57,296 nucleotides of DNA from Bacteroidales bacterium (lineage in GTDB: Bacteria > Bacteroidota > Bacteroidia > Bacteroidales > F082), in the NCBI GenBank assembly GCA_023229135.1, contig JALNZT010000031.1, positions 1 through 57,296 of the forward strand. Reading direction: 5' to 3'. The notes beneath the pieces are model-generated. The model saw only the letters and a list, made by a program, of their open reading frames with translations, searched no databases and was not told the origin of the DNA. Of the stretch, positions 19,501-28,828 are shown in pieces (the stretch's first letter is position 1; every line of letters starts with the position of its first letter). A program made the translations under genes and the position numbers.

Positions 19501-20754
19501 CATAAAAGCAAATCGGGTGAGATTTTTGATGTTGAAATAGTTTCTCACGTGATCCCCTCAAAGGAACACCAACAATTGCGGCTGGTGTTGGTAAATGATA
19601 TCACTGAAAAGTTAAAGGCTGAGAATACTTTAATTCAGGCCAAAGCGATGGCCGAAGCCAGCGACAGGTTGAAAACCAATTTCTTGAATAATATTTCGCA
19701 CGAAGTACGAACACCGCTCAATGGTATTATGGGCGCTTCATCACTACTCGACGATATGCAGAGTGATAGTGATTTTACTGAACTGGTCGAAATAATTCAT
19801 GAAAGTAGCGACCGGCTTATCCAGACAATTACCGACTTTATGGATATTTCGCTGCTTACTTCGGGCAATATGGAAGTGTATCGTAAGCCCTTTGATTTCA
19901 GGGAGATGTTTGAGTTTTTGATGTTGAAATTTAAAAACAGACTGTCAGAAAAAGCTATAGAATTAGAACACTTTATACCCGAAACGAACGCGCCAATTAA
20001 GCTAAATACTGACCAGGAACTGTTGTCAAAAGCTATAGGTCATCTACTTCTGAATGCCTTTAAGTTTACAAATCAAGGCAAAATATTTGCGGCCTATAAG
20101 TTGCGCAACAATCAGCTGGAAATTGAGGTGCGCGACACAGGAATCGGTATTGCAAAAGAGAATTTTGATAAGATATTTGAGTATTTTACACAAGAAGATC
20201 AAAGTAGTATTCGGCGTTTTGAAGGCAGTGGTTTAGGGCTGAGCATTGTGAGTGGTATTATGAAATTGCTGGACGGAAAAGTAAAAATGGAATCTGAAAT
20301 GGGTGTTGGCTCCTGCTTTACCCTTATATTGCCGCTTGCTGAATTAGCTGAGATAAATGTCGAAGCCGACTCCGATGCACTACCCATTGAAAATCCCACG
20401 GTGCTGGTGGCCGAGGATGAAGACTCAAACTTTTTGGTGCTCGAAATGCTGATGCGGAAGATGGCCGTTAAAAAAGTGATGCGGGCTTATAATGGAAAGC
20501 AAGCTGTTGATATGTGCGCCAATAATGAGGCAATCAGTCTGGTGTTGATGGATATAAAAATGCCAGTAATGGATGGCTTGGAAGCAACCCGTATCATTAA
20601 GAAAAACAGGCCTGAATTGCCTGTCATTGCTATAACAGCCTATGCAATGAGTGGTGATGAAACAACTATTCTTGAATCGGGCTGCGATGATTATGTTTCC
20701 AAACCAATCTCAATAAAAGTGATGATGGGAAAAATGAAAAAATTTGGCCTATAA
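16573..20754 (+). CDS. Hybrid sensor histidine kinase: REC, seven PAS, HisKA, HATPase, REC
   Basis: 1393 aa with no membrane helix. Order: N-terminal receiver (residues 1-125, phospho-acceptor D56 in VISDYRMS); seven PAS/PAC units from about 135 to 1025 (starts such as FKVITESSRDVLFI, SFLNFSQEIAGMGG, RFKLIFENAPIGLL, LTRAVEQSPISILI, RYKNLFQNNPLPMF); HisKA with the histidine in NISHEVRTPLNG (near 1042); HATPase ending GSGLGLSIVSG; C-terminal receiver with the aspartate in LMDIKMPVMDG (near 1326). The kinase probably phosphorylates its own C-terminal receiver and passes phosphate to an unknown phosphotransfer protein. The ligand is unknown. It starts an array of six kinase genes and is 77 bp from the next start. 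Confidence 0.9.
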   Translation: MSSALKILFAEDLKLDYELALKILEKEFKVESVLVKTAADFKKQLIDFKPDLVISDYRMSKFNGLEALKLTKEFDQILPFIVLTASRDEEIAVECMRLGASDYVLKENIQRLPSAVREAHHKCHELREKEAHFNTLLTYEERFKVITESSRDVLFISDLNLNYNFVSPGIEYLTGYSVEESLKRQILNNLPDEDQKKLLGMLKEELENELAGKNPKDHFRKVQFRQYHKEGHLIWVEAVVRFLHDEQGKPKEVFGVARDITEQKALQNKIAESESFLNFSQEIAGMGGWDYDLKREKLYWSENNYRLLGLEPFSIEPDNEYFHARIHSEDLESVRNITNNLASDSTKLSYEFRVWMPDGSLRYFLSNAIPVFEQGELVRLKGINLDITDRKKQEQALIDSNFRLKLSLDATNQGIYDHNLETEEIIVSENYARMLGFDPDNFVETHQTLIARIHPEDIESVLKIYSDYLEGKIAEYRTEFRQKTNSGAYKWFLSLGRLIDKDDPNKPTRMLGSHIDIDFQKLNEEKLIESEERFKLIFENAPIGLLRFDENAIIENCNEHFVQIIGSPIKKLIGLDMRALDDPNLPGILREVLQGKTKPYSGLYPNTTNDKKIQIKALFAPVFDNKKVVIGGIGIVEDVSSQLKAQQKLLESEERFSRTFYSSPIPKAILKFNSLEFFEVNNAFCRFSGYRASTIKGNSVNDLGLIEPEILSNLKEKLEKNQAINQLEVKFKPRKEGAQTGLVSIDSYIQNDEKFLIVAVLDITERKRSEEELLKLTRAVEQSPISILITDLNGNIEYVNPWISEITGYLPGELIGKNPRVFSSGHTPAETYVQMYQNLKKGLVWQGEFLNKKKNGSLFWEKVIIGPVISDMGVITHYLAVKEDISLVKELSESLKENEKRYKNLFQNNPLPMFIYDNDTLGLVEVNNVAIEKYGYSIEEFQQITIKDLHPPAQLARLEEHIKNTSEKYRYSADWQHKSKSGEIFDVEIVSHVIPSKEHQQLRLVLVNDITEKLKAENTLIQAKAMAEASDRLKTNFLNNISHEVRTPLNGIMGASSLLDDMQSDSDFTELVEIIHESSDRLIQTITDFMDISLLTSGNMEVYRKPFDFREMFEFLMLKFKNRLSEKAIELEHFIPETNAPIKLNTDQELLSKAIGHLLLNAFKFTNQGKIFAAYKLRNNQLEIEVRDTGIGIAKENFDKIFEYFTQEDQSSIRRFEGSGLGLSIVSGIMKLLDGKVKMESEMGVGSCFTLILPLAELAEINVEADSDALPIENPTVLVAEDEDSNFLVLEMLMRKMAVKKVMRAYNGKQAVDMCANNEAISLVLMDIKMPVMDGLEATRIIKKNRPELPVIAITAYAMSGDETTILESGCDDYVSKPISIKVMMGKMKKFGL

Positions 20755-20795
20755 AAAGTAACTAAATAGTTTTGATTGGCAGCAACAGGCTGATT

Positions 20796-20818
20796 ATTAA
20801 GGTAATATTTGTGAAAAA
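20796..20818 (+). promoter_or_regulatory. Leader motif shared with the first kinase gene, copy 2
   Basis: ATTAAGGTA, six variable bases, then GTGAAAAA. It ends 13 bases before the ATG at 20832, almost the same spacing as the copy at 16538-16560. Confidence 0.5.
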
Positions 20819-20831
20819 AGGAAAGTTGAAC

Positions 20832-23123
20832 ATGGATGCAACAAATAAAAATCAAGAAGTAAATGATTATAATACAAAGCTTTTAAGGGCTTTGTTCGAT
20901 GCTAGTCCCGATGGTTTTTTGTTTGTTAGTGAGGATAAGATTATCCGATTTTTTAATAAAAAGGCAAGACAGTTAAGCTTTGGGTTCTACAACATCCGTA
21001 TGAAAAATGGTAGTAGTATTTACGATTATTTACTCGAAAAAGACCATGAGGCATTTGATAAGCATTTTCAGGCTGCCCTCGATGGTGTAATTGACGTAAA
21101 TTTTAAGCCCTTCAGGTTCAGTAAAGACGGGAAATACCTCGAGTTTCATTTTCAGCTTCTCACTAATTTTCCTGAAGTGAAAGGAGTTGTTTTGATCGTC
21201 CGCGAGATTACCCGCGAACAAATGTTGACCAAGGCGTATAAGCGATCCGTTGAGGCACTCCGCGAAAGCGAACAAAAATATAAAATGCTGGTAGAGAATG
21301 CCTTCGATGCTATCTATCTGATCCGAAATTTTGGTTTTGAATATGTGAACAAACGCTATGAAGAGCTTACCGGCTACAGCTCAGAAGAAGTATGCTCGCC
21401 CGGTTTTGATCTCAATCGCACCCTCACTGCCAAAAGCAAAGCCATAATGGAGCAGCGTTTCGAGGCCCGTAAAAAAGGCGAGAAAGTACCTTCACAATAT
21501 GATTTTCAGATAAAAAGAAAAGATGGCGAAATCATTGACGTCGAAATCACTACAGCCTCTATCTCACAAACTGGCGATATAATGGTGTTGGGCATCATGC
21601 GTGACACTTCAGACCGCATGCTAGCCCGTGCAGCCATTGAAAAGGAAAAGGCTTATTTTAAACACTTGTTCGAAAGCCTTCCTTTTGGCGTGGTGGTGAT
21701 TAACGCGCAGGATTTAATACTCGACTGTAATACGGCTTTCCTAAAAATGTTTAAATTCGAGAAAGCAGCCGTTGTCAAACACAAAATAAACCAACTTATC
21801 GTGCCTGACTTCTTAAAAGATGAGGGTAATGCGCTCAACACAGATGTCGTTTCCGGGAAAATTATTAATAAAGAAACCACCCGGATCACCAGCGATGGCA
21901 CACTGCTGCAAGTGGCTATTAGCGGGCAACCCATCACCTTGCCCGATGGAAGTAAAATTGTTTTTGGCACCTACCAGGACATTAGCGGTCGCAAAAAAAC
22001 AGAACAAGCCCTGCATCAGGAACGTGATCTGATGAATGCACTTATGGATAATATTCCCGACACGATTTATTTTAAAGATACGGCAAGTAATTTTACGCGT
22101 ATCAACAAGGCACAACAAAAGACATTGGGTGTAGAAACTGCCGAAGAAGCTATAGGGAAATCTGATTTTGACTTTTTTGATCAGGCCCACGCTCAAAAAG
22201 CTTTTGAAGAAGAGCGTAGCGTGATGGCTCGAAATAAGCCGTTGATTAACGTGATTGAAAAAGTGCAAACCCATGAAGGCTGGAAGTGGTTTTCAGCAAC
22301 CAAAGTACCACTCAAAAATGATGCTGACGAGATCGTTGGTCTGGCCGGTATTTCCCGCGATATTACAGAGCTCAAGCAGATGGAAGAAGCTTTGAGACAA
22401 AATGAGCAGTACCTCAAAAGCATGAATGCCGAAAAAGACAAGCTGTTTTCTATCATCGCGCACGACCTTCGAAGTCCGTTCAACTCCTTCATCATGCTCA
22501 CCAATATGTTTTTTGATAAAGAGTATGGAATAACACCCGATGATATGAAAAGCACTGCTCTTTTGATGCAAAAGGCAGCTTCAAATTTATCTGACCTACT
22601 CGATAACCTGCTCGATTGGTCACGCATACAACGTGGCTTAATTGAAGTGGATGTGGTTGAAATGGAGCTGCTTCCATTGGTGCAAAATGTGATAGAAGCA
22701 TTAAGCGAAATGATTCATGCGAAAAAGATCACTATCGACAATAAGATCAGTTCAGAATACCAGCTAAAGGCCGACCGTAATATGCTCAATAGCATTATCA
22801 GAAATTTACTGGCCAACGCCATAAAATTTACTTCTAAAGAAGGCGAAATCAATATTGAAGCGGGTATCAAAAATGACTATTATACGATTAGCATTGCCGA
22901 CAATGGTATTGGAATGCCCCAAAAAATTAAAAATAACCTTTTTAAAATTGATGGTAAAACCGGACGAAAAGGCACCGAAGATGAGGCGACTTCCGGTCTG
23001 GGCCTGATCCTCGTAAAAGAGTTTCTGGAAAAACAAAAGGGCTTTATAGAAGTACAAAGTGAGGAAAATAAAGGAAGCATTTTTACAGCTTATTTACCCA
23101 TAAAAACAACCGACATGAACTAA
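20832..23123 (+). CDS. PAS-rich sensor histidine kinase without receiver
   Basis: 763 aa from the ATG at 20832; the frame stays open upstream to a TTG at 20772 and a GTG at 20811, but the upstream bases match the leader motif of the previous gene, so ATG is preferred. Four PAS units (starts LLRALFDASPDGFLF, YKMLVENAFDAIYLI, YFKHLFESLPFGVVV, LMNALMDNIPDTIYF). HisKA has the histidine in FSIIAHDLRSPFNS (near 542). The HATPase has LLANAIKF, ADNGIGMP and TSGLGLILVKEF. No membrane helix and no receiver. It needs a separate response regulator, or may pass phosphate to the neighbouring hybrid kinases. Second member of the first hybrid/non-hybrid pair. Confidence 0.9.
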   Translation: MDATNKNQEVNDYNTKLLRALFDASPDGFLFVSEDKIIRFFNKKARQLSFGFYNIRMKNGSSIYDYLLEKDHEAFDKHFQAALDGVIDVNFKPFRFSKDGKYLEFHFQLLTNFPEVKGVVLIVREITREQMLTKAYKRSVEALRESEQKYKMLVENAFDAIYLIRNFGFEYVNKRYEELTGYSSEEVCSPGFDLNRTLTAKSKAIMEQRFEARKKGEKVPSQYDFQIKRKDGEIIDVEITTASISQTGDIMVLGIMRDTSDRMLARAAIEKEKAYFKHLFESLPFGVVVINAQDLILDCNTAFLKMFKFEKAAVVKHKINQLIVPDFLKDEGNALNTDVVSGKIINKETTRITSDGTLLQVAISGQPITLPDGSKIVFGTYQDISGRKKTEQALHQERDLMNALMDNIPDTIYFKDTASNFTRINKAQQKTLGVETAEEAIGKSDFDFFDQAHAQKAFEEERSVMARNKPLINVIEKVQTHEGWKWFSATKVPLKNDADEIVGLAGISRDITELKQMEEALRQNEQYLKSMNAEKDKLFSIIAHDLRSPFNSFIMLTNMFFDKEYGITPDDMKSTALLMQKAASNLSDLLDNLLDWSRIQRGLIEVDVVEMELLPLVQNVIEALSEMIHAKKITIDNKISSEYQLKADRNMLNSIIRNLLANAIKFTSKEGEINIEAGIKNDYYTISIADNGIGMPQKIKNNLFKIDGKTGRKGTEDEATSGLGLILVKEFLEKQKGFIEVQSEENKGSIFTAYLPIKTTDMN

Positions 23124-23203
23124 ATGTAAAGCTGAACTCAGTAATTTGTGAGCTGTTCCTTGTTTTTTTATGAATGGCTCAGTCACCTAAACAACGCCAT
23201 GTA

Positions 23204-26200
23204 ATGTTGAGACATACAATCGTCAAAATAGTGTTTACTATTTTAATACTTAGTTTCTTTCAATCAGGCTTTTGTGATAGTTTGCAACTAAAAAACACAA
23301 CCAAGAAAAAGCTAATTGTTAAAGGAGATCAATATTATCCCCCATTTGAATTTTTGAATGAGAAGGGTGAGCCGGATGGCTTTAATGTGGCCCTTTTTAA
23401 AATTATTGCTGCGGATTTGCGATTAGATTATAGCATTGAGCTGGGGCCTTGGTATGAAGTGAGAAATGAATTGGCCGAGGCGAAAATAGATTTATTGCTC
23501 GGTGTTCTCGTTTCAAAAGAAAGAGCCAGGCATTTTGAATTTGGTTTGCCGCACAGCATGATGAGCTTTAAGGTTATCACGCGTAAGGGATTCAAAGTAA
23601 ACAATCTAGAAAGCCTAGAAGGTAAAAGTATCGTGGTGCAGAAAGCGGATTTGATGAACGATTTTATCACAACTCAAAACATTGCAAAAGACTTGATATT
23701 GGCTCAAGATCAGCTTGAAGCGTTGCGTATGATCCAAAGCGGAAAGTTTGAAGCTGCCATACTTGGCGGTTATCAAGCAGAGCATTTGATTGAAAAATTC
23801 AAAATCAAAGGCTTAGTTATCCACACTATTGATATTGAACCGGCGCCTTATGCCATGGCTACTTATAAAGGAAATGAGGAACTGATGTGGAAAATTAACG
23901 CAGCCTTGTTCAACCTGAAAGAAAATGGCACCTACGATAAACTTTTTAATGAGTGGTTTCAAGTTTATGAGCAGCGGAACTTTATGGATAAATACGGTCT
24001 TGTAATATTGATTTCGGCTATTGTTTTCGTTTTATTATTGTTGTTTTTGTTGCTGCTAAACCTGCGAATAAAAGTAGTGAAATCACGCCTTAGACAAAGC
24101 GAGGGCTTGTATAAACTGCTTGTCCAAAGTCAGCGTGATGTCGTATTGAAGCTTACCCAGCGCGGCACAATACTATACGCAAGCCCGAGTTTTTGCAATT
24201 TAGTCGATAAAAGACCGGAGCAATTGTACCAAAGCTCATTAAGCCAATTAGTTAATTCAGGAGCATATACATTATTTCGAAATGAGATTCAGCAGCTTTC
24301 TGTGGAAAAACCCAACGCCAATCTGGAGCAATCCATGCTAATTAATCACAAATTCTTTTGGGTTAGCTGGAGTATTTCAATGATAAAATACGGAAAAGCA
24401 GTTGAAACAGAAATTCTAGCTGTTGGCCGTGATATAACGGATTACAAAAAAGCGGAACAAAAACTTGCCTCCAGCGAGGCACGCTTCAGGAAATTGTTAC
24501 AAAACATCCCTAATGTAGCAGTGCAGGGCTACGATGCAGAAGGAAAAGTGCAGTATTGGAATACCGCCAGCGAAATGCTTTATGGTTACTCAAAAGAGGA
24601 AGCAGTTGGCAAAAAGCTCTATGATTTGATCATCTTTCCTGAAGAATTGACAGAAGTTAAAGCTAACTTAAAACGTATGATTAGCACCGGGAAAAATATA
24701 CCCTCGGGCGAGCTGCTGCGCAAACATAAAAACGGAAGCGAGGTAGAAGTTTATTCCAGCCATGTGCTTATCAACCTGCTATCTGGTGAGCGCGAGTTGT
24801 TCTGTGTAGATGTGGATATCTCTGACATCAAACAGGCGCAACTCATTCAACAGGTGTTGTTTAACATCACCAATGCGGTACACCTGAACAGAAAGCTCGA
24901 AGATTTATTCAGTATTATTACACAGGAAATCAATAGCTTAATGGAGTGCAGCCATTTGTATATAGCTTTCTACGACAAGGAAAAGGATATTTTCACTTCG
25001 ATGGGTGAGCTTAATGAGCTGGAAAATGTTTCGGAATGGCCCGCGGCAGGTTCACTCACGGGGAAGGTGGTAAAGGAAAAACGTTCTCTGCTTATTAAGC
25101 AAGCTGATTTTAATACGCTGGTAGAAAAGGGGGAACTTAAGCTTATCGGTGAACCATCGGCGGTATGGCTTGGCGTACCGCTATTTGCTGATGGTGAGGT
25201 GTTTGGAGCAGTAGTTGCACAAAGCTATACCAATCCGGATGCTTATGACCAAAAATCAGTGGATTTGATGGAATTTGTCTCACGACAGATAAGCCTGGCC
25301 ATCCAAAGGCAACAAAACCTCATCAGTTTGATAGAGGCAAAGAAAAAAGCCGAAGAAAGCGACCGGCTTAAAACAGCTTTCCTCAACAACCTTTCGCACG
25401 AAATTCGTACTCCGCTCAACGGTATAGTGGGGCTCACATCCTTATTTGATGAAGCAGATACCTCACCGCAAGACCGCAAAGCGTTCAGCGAGATGATTGC
25501 GGAAAACAGTCGCCAGCTAACCGTTATTGTTGACGACATTCTTAACACAGCCGCCCTCGAAGCAGGCCAAGAAATTGTGCGGCTGAAAGTTTTTGATTTG
25601 CACGAAATGCTCCGGGAATTATTTGCAAGATATAAGCACCGAAATTCAAATGAAAAGCTGGAACTGAAAGCTGATATTAGCCTTGGTATTGAATTTTCGG
25701 CCTTTGAAACAGATAAAGAAAAACTATCGAGAATAGTAGAAGCGATGCTTGACAACGCGCTTAAATTTACCAATGAAGGGCGTATTGTTATGGCTTGTTA
25801 TTCAATAGATCAGCAGCTTCACATCAGCGTTGAGGATACCGGTATAGGTATTGCACCCGAAGATCAGGAGCGTGTTTTCGAGCGTTTTCAAAAAGTTGAA
25901 ACCGAGCAAGGCGCAGTTTTCAGAGGTAATGGGCTTGGGTTATCACTCTCTAAAGCTTATGTTGAGCTTTTGGAGGGTGCTATAAAACTTACATCTGCGT
26001 ACGGCTTTGGCACAGCCATTCACATTATATTACCAGCCAAAACAGCCTATAAGTCAAACTATAAAACAAAAATCATGGATGAAACTCTACCCACCAAAAA
26101 GAAATTAAAAATCCTGATCGTTGAAGATGAATATACCAATATGTTCTTCCTTAAATCAGCGTTCAAAGGGCATCAGTTTGAATTAGTTGCGACTGCTGAT

Positions 26201-26476
26201 GGCGAAGAAGCCGTTACTGCTTTTGAGGAGTCGCCCGATTTCGACTTTGTATTGATGGACTTGAAGTTGCCGCTTATGAACGGCTTTGAGGCCACCAAAA
26301 AAATTAAAGCTATTCGACCTGATGTACCCATAATCGCCGTAACAGCTTATGCATTACGTGGCGATAGAGAGAAAGCACTCGCTTCGGGATGTGATGATTA
26401 TCTTGCCAAACCATTCCTGAAAACTGAGCTTGTAGCGCTTATCGGTAAATATGTTAAACTGCCAGGGGATAGCTGA
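23204..26476 (+). CDS. Hybrid sensor kinase with periplasmic SBP_bac_3 domain
   Basis: 1090 aa from the ATG at 23204, which begins a proper signal sequence (MLRHTIVKIVFTILILSFFQ); an upstream ATG at 23174 adds ten polar residues and is less likely. Order: signal; SBP_bac_3 amino-acid-binding-type domain (about 35-255, LIVKGDQYYPPFEFLNEKGE); membrane helix near 266-290; two PAS domains; GAF (about 555-690); HisKA with the histidine in NLSHEIRTPLNG (near 730); HATPase (GNGLGLSLSKAY); receiver with the aspartate in LMDLKLPLMNG (near 1016). The periplasmic domain should bind an amino acid or similar solute and signal across the inner membrane, as in BvgS-type sensors. Confidence 0.9.
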   Translation: MLRHTIVKIVFTILILSFFQSGFCDSLQLKNTTKKKLIVKGDQYYPPFEFLNEKGEPDGFNVALFKIIAADLRLDYSIELGPWYEVRNELAEAKIDLLLGVLVSKERARHFEFGLPHSMMSFKVITRKGFKVNNLESLEGKSIVVQKADLMNDFITTQNIAKDLILAQDQLEALRMIQSGKFEAAILGGYQAEHLIEKFKIKGLVIHTIDIEPAPYAMATYKGNEELMWKINAALFNLKENGTYDKLFNEWFQVYEQRNFMDKYGLVILISAIVFVLLLLFLLLLNLRIKVVKSRLRQSEGLYKLLVQSQRDVVLKLTQRGTILYASPSFCNLVDKRPEQLYQSSLSQLVNSGAYTLFRNEIQQLSVEKPNANLEQSMLINHKFFWVSWSISMIKYGKAVETEILAVGRDITDYKKAEQKLASSEARFRKLLQNIPNVAVQGYDAEGKVQYWNTASEMLYGYSKEEAVGKKLYDLIIFPEELTEVKANLKRMISTGKNIPSGELLRKHKNGSEVEVYSSHVLINLLSGERELFCVDVDISDIKQAQLIQQVLFNITNAVHLNRKLEDLFSIITQEINSLMECSHLYIAFYDKEKDIFTSMGELNELENVSEWPAAGSLTGKVVKEKRSLLIKQADFNTLVEKGELKLIGEPSAVWLGVPLFADGEVFGAVVAQSYTNPDAYDQKSVDLMEFVSRQISLAIQRQQNLISLIEAKKKAEESDRLKTAFLNNLSHEIRTPLNGIVGLTSLFDEADTSPQDRKAFSEMIAENSRQLTVIVDDILNTAALEAGQEIVRLKVFDLHEMLRELFARYKHRNSNEKLELKADISLGIEFSAFETDKEKLSRIVEAMLDNALKFTNEGRIVMACYSIDQQLHISVEDTGIGIAPEDQERVFERFQKVETEQGAVFRGNGLGLSLSKAYVELLEGAIKLTSAYGFGTAIHIILPAKTAYKSNYKTKIMDETLPTKKKLKILIVEDEYTNMFFLKSAFKGHQFELVATADGEEAVTAFEESPDFDFVLMDLKLPLMNGFEATKKIKAIRPDVPIIAVTAYALRGDREKALASGCDDYLAKPFLKTELVALIGKYVKLPGDS

Positions 26477-26513
26477 TGTTAGTTAATTACCTAAGAGACA
26501 GGACGCAGTATGT

Positions 26514-26576
26514 TGCAAGTCAGGGCGCGGCTGAGTGGCGATACTGGATTAGTCACAACTGCACTGGAAAGCAGAT
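26514..26576. repeat. Dispersed palindromic repeat, copy 2
   Basis: Contains GCAAGTCAGGGCGCGGC followed by GAGTGGCGATACTGG. AAGTCAGGGCGC is shared exactly with the minus strand of the repeat at 3372-3425, and TGGC and CTG occur at matching distances. It lies in the 290-bp non-coding gap between two kinase genes, about 35 bases after a stop codon, where it could act as a transcript 3'-end element. Confidence 0.45.
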
Positions 26577-26769
26577 TTTTATTCAAAATATTTTGTTTAA
26601 ACATTCTTTATAACTAATTTAGTACCAACTTTAAACAGGAATATGTGAAGCTTTATAAAAGCGTGTTTTATATATTAGCGAAAATCATGCAGGCTTTTCA
26701 TTTTTGTTTTTTGAAAGGTATAAGAATTTAAACGGCAGATTTATAGTATTTTATATAAAAAGATATTTC

Positions 26770-28776
26770 ATGGAAGAGGATATATTTAACGAACGGTTCT
26801 CCAAAATTGATGAAGTTGATCGGCCATCTGAAGGAGGCAATGCCACCATTGACAACAATGAAATTGTTCCAGTATTTATGCAGCTCTGTGAGCACCTCGA
26901 GCAGCAAAATACGCGTTTAGAAGCAATACACCAGGAACTCGAGCAATCCCGCAACGATTTTGAATCCCTGTTTGAAAATGCACCATTTGCTTATGTTGTT
27001 GTTAATCGCGCCGGCGAAACCCTGAGCTGCAACGTCGCAGCGAAAAAATTGCTTTATTGTGCGCAAGATAACACTGGAGGCTTAGAGTTTTTTCGGGAAG
27101 TTGTTTTGCCCGAAAAGCAAAGTGAATTTGATGCCTTTATGCTGGAGCTGAAAAGCACCAAAACTCCTGCAAAACTAGTGAGTGTATTGATAAACAGAAA
27201 AACGAAAAAGCAACTTGAGGTAATCATTCATGGCGCATTAAACAAACCATTTGAAAGCGGAAATATTCTTTTATCCGTTGAGGATTTAACCGAAAAAAAT
27301 AAGGCTGTTCGCGAACTTAAACAAAATGAAAATGCTATTTCAACAATTGGAGAACATATTACTGACTTACTGTTGCTGAGTGATTTAGAAGGTAATGTGG
27401 AATATGCTTCGCCCGCCTGTAAGATGCTCGAATACACAGAAGCCGAGATGCTGCAATTGCAATTGTTTGATTTTGTGCACCCTGACGACTTGCCCGAATT
27501 GGCAGAGAATTTCACACATACAATGGCACATGAAAGAACCGGTTTTGCCAGTTATAGGGTCGTTACAAAAACCGGTAATTCCTTTTGGGTTGAAGCCAAC
27601 GGCAGCGTGGTTTATGACGAACATGATAAAGCTGAAAAAGCTGTTTTTGTGGTTCGGGATATAAACAAACAAAAAGAAACTGAAAACGCATTGGTCGAAA
27701 GTGAAAATCGGTTTCGAAGCCTTTTTGGAAACAAGCACACTCCAATGCTTTTGATTGATTTAAAGAAATTAAGATTTGTTGACGTTAATCCGGCCGGTGT
27801 TGATTTTTTTGGCTTCCCTAAGGAAGAGTTGCTAAATATGGATCTTGCAAAACATACGATGTTTAGTGCAGAAGAGCTGGCAGAAAAAATTGAGTTGGCG
27901 TATAAATTTGAAAAAGTACAATTTGAAATGCAGGTTAAAAGAGCTGATGGTAAAACGATTGAGGTAGAAATCTTAGGAGGTCTTACTGAACTGCGGGATG
28001 AAGAGGTTTTTTATGCAGTACTTCAGGATGTGAGCGAGCGCTTGCAAGCGAAAAAGCAGCTGTTAGAAAATGCCGAAGAGCTTCATAACCTGAATATTAC
28101 TAAGGATAAATTATTCGGCGTGATTGCCCACGATCTGCGAAATCCCATTGGATCAATAATGACTTTAACAGAATTGATTAGCAAACAGCCCATAAGTTTG
28201 AGCCCTAAAGAAGTTGAAAAAGTTACAGATGTAATCAGTAAAACTGCAAAAAACACTTTTGAGTTGCTCGAGAATTTGCTCGATTGGTCCAAAATTCAGC
28301 GTGGAATCATAAAGCCACAGCTGCAAATCAAGTCAATAGCAACTTTTATTGACGAAGTCTTTGAGAAAGCAAATATCAGTGCATTTACAAAAAAAATCAA
28401 GCTAATACGCGAAGTTGAACCGGAAATGAAAGTGAAAATTGATAGTGATATTTTAGAAACTATACTCAGAAATCTGCTAACCAATGCCATAAAGTTTTCA
28501 CCTCGAAATTCCACTGTTTGGGTGCATGCAAGGCTCAACAAGCAAAAGAGATTGGTGATTGAAGTGCGTGATGAAGGTATTGGCATGGACGACGAAATGA
28601 TGTCTCAATTATTTAAACTTGATACAGCTATTGGCAGACCTGGCCTTGAAGGAGAAAAGAGTTCAGGTCTCGGCCTAATAATCTGTAAAGATTATGCGGC
28701 CTTGTTGAAAGGAAATATTTATGTAAACAGCTTGCCAAATAAGGGAAGCAGCTTCTTTGTGGAATTGCCGCAATAG
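26770..28776 (+). CDS. PAS-rich sensor histidine kinase without receiver
   Basis: 668 aa from the ATG at 26770; a TTG at 26704 keeps the frame open but would add 22 unlikely residues. The N-terminus has a short coiled coil (QLCEHLEQQNTRLEAIHQEL). Three PAS units follow (starts FESLFENAPFAYVVV, ISTIGEHITDLLLL, RFRSLFGNKHTPMLL). HisKA has the histidine in FGVIAHDLRNPIGS (near 452); the HATPase has NLLTNAIKF, RDEGIGMD and SGLGLIICKDY. No membrane helix is seen, so it is a soluble sensor. It is the non-hybrid member of the second kinase pair. Confidence 0.9.
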   Translation: MEEDIFNERFSKIDEVDRPSEGGNATIDNNEIVPVFMQLCEHLEQQNTRLEAIHQELEQSRNDFESLFENAPFAYVVVNRAGETLSCNVAAKKLLYCAQDNTGGLEFFREVVLPEKQSEFDAFMLELKSTKTPAKLVSVLINRKTKKQLEVIIHGALNKPFESGNILLSVEDLTEKNKAVRELKQNENAISTIGEHITDLLLLSDLEGNVEYASPACKMLEYTEAEMLQLQLFDFVHPDDLPELAENFTHTMAHERTGFASYRVVTKTGNSFWVEANGSVVYDEHDKAEKAVFVVRDINKQKETENALVESENRFRSLFGNKHTPMLLIDLKKLRFVDVNPAGVDFFGFPKEELLNMDLAKHTMFSAEELAEKIELAYKFEKVQFEMQVKRADGKTIEVEILGGLTELRDEEVFYAVLQDVSERLQAKKQLLENAEELHNLNITKDKLFGVIAHDLRNPIGSIMTLTELISKQPISLSPKEVEKVTDVISKTAKNTFELLENLLDWSKIQRGIIKPQLQIKSIATFIDEVFEKANISAFTKKIKLIREVEPEMKVKIDSDILETILRNLLTNAIKFSPRNSTVWVHARLNKQKRLVIEVRDEGIGMDDEMMSQLFKLDTAIGRPGLEGEKSSGLGLIICKDYAALLKGNIYVNSLPNKGSSFFVELPQ

Positions 28777-28828
28777 ATTTTTAAGCGAAAAAGAATAACC
28801 GAAACTAAACCCAGTAAAAATTATTTCA

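Noticed and set aside
20772..20831. TTG or GTG start adding up to 20 residues to the second kinase
   Set aside because: This stretch holds the leader motif shared with the first kinase gene, so it is more likely untranslated.
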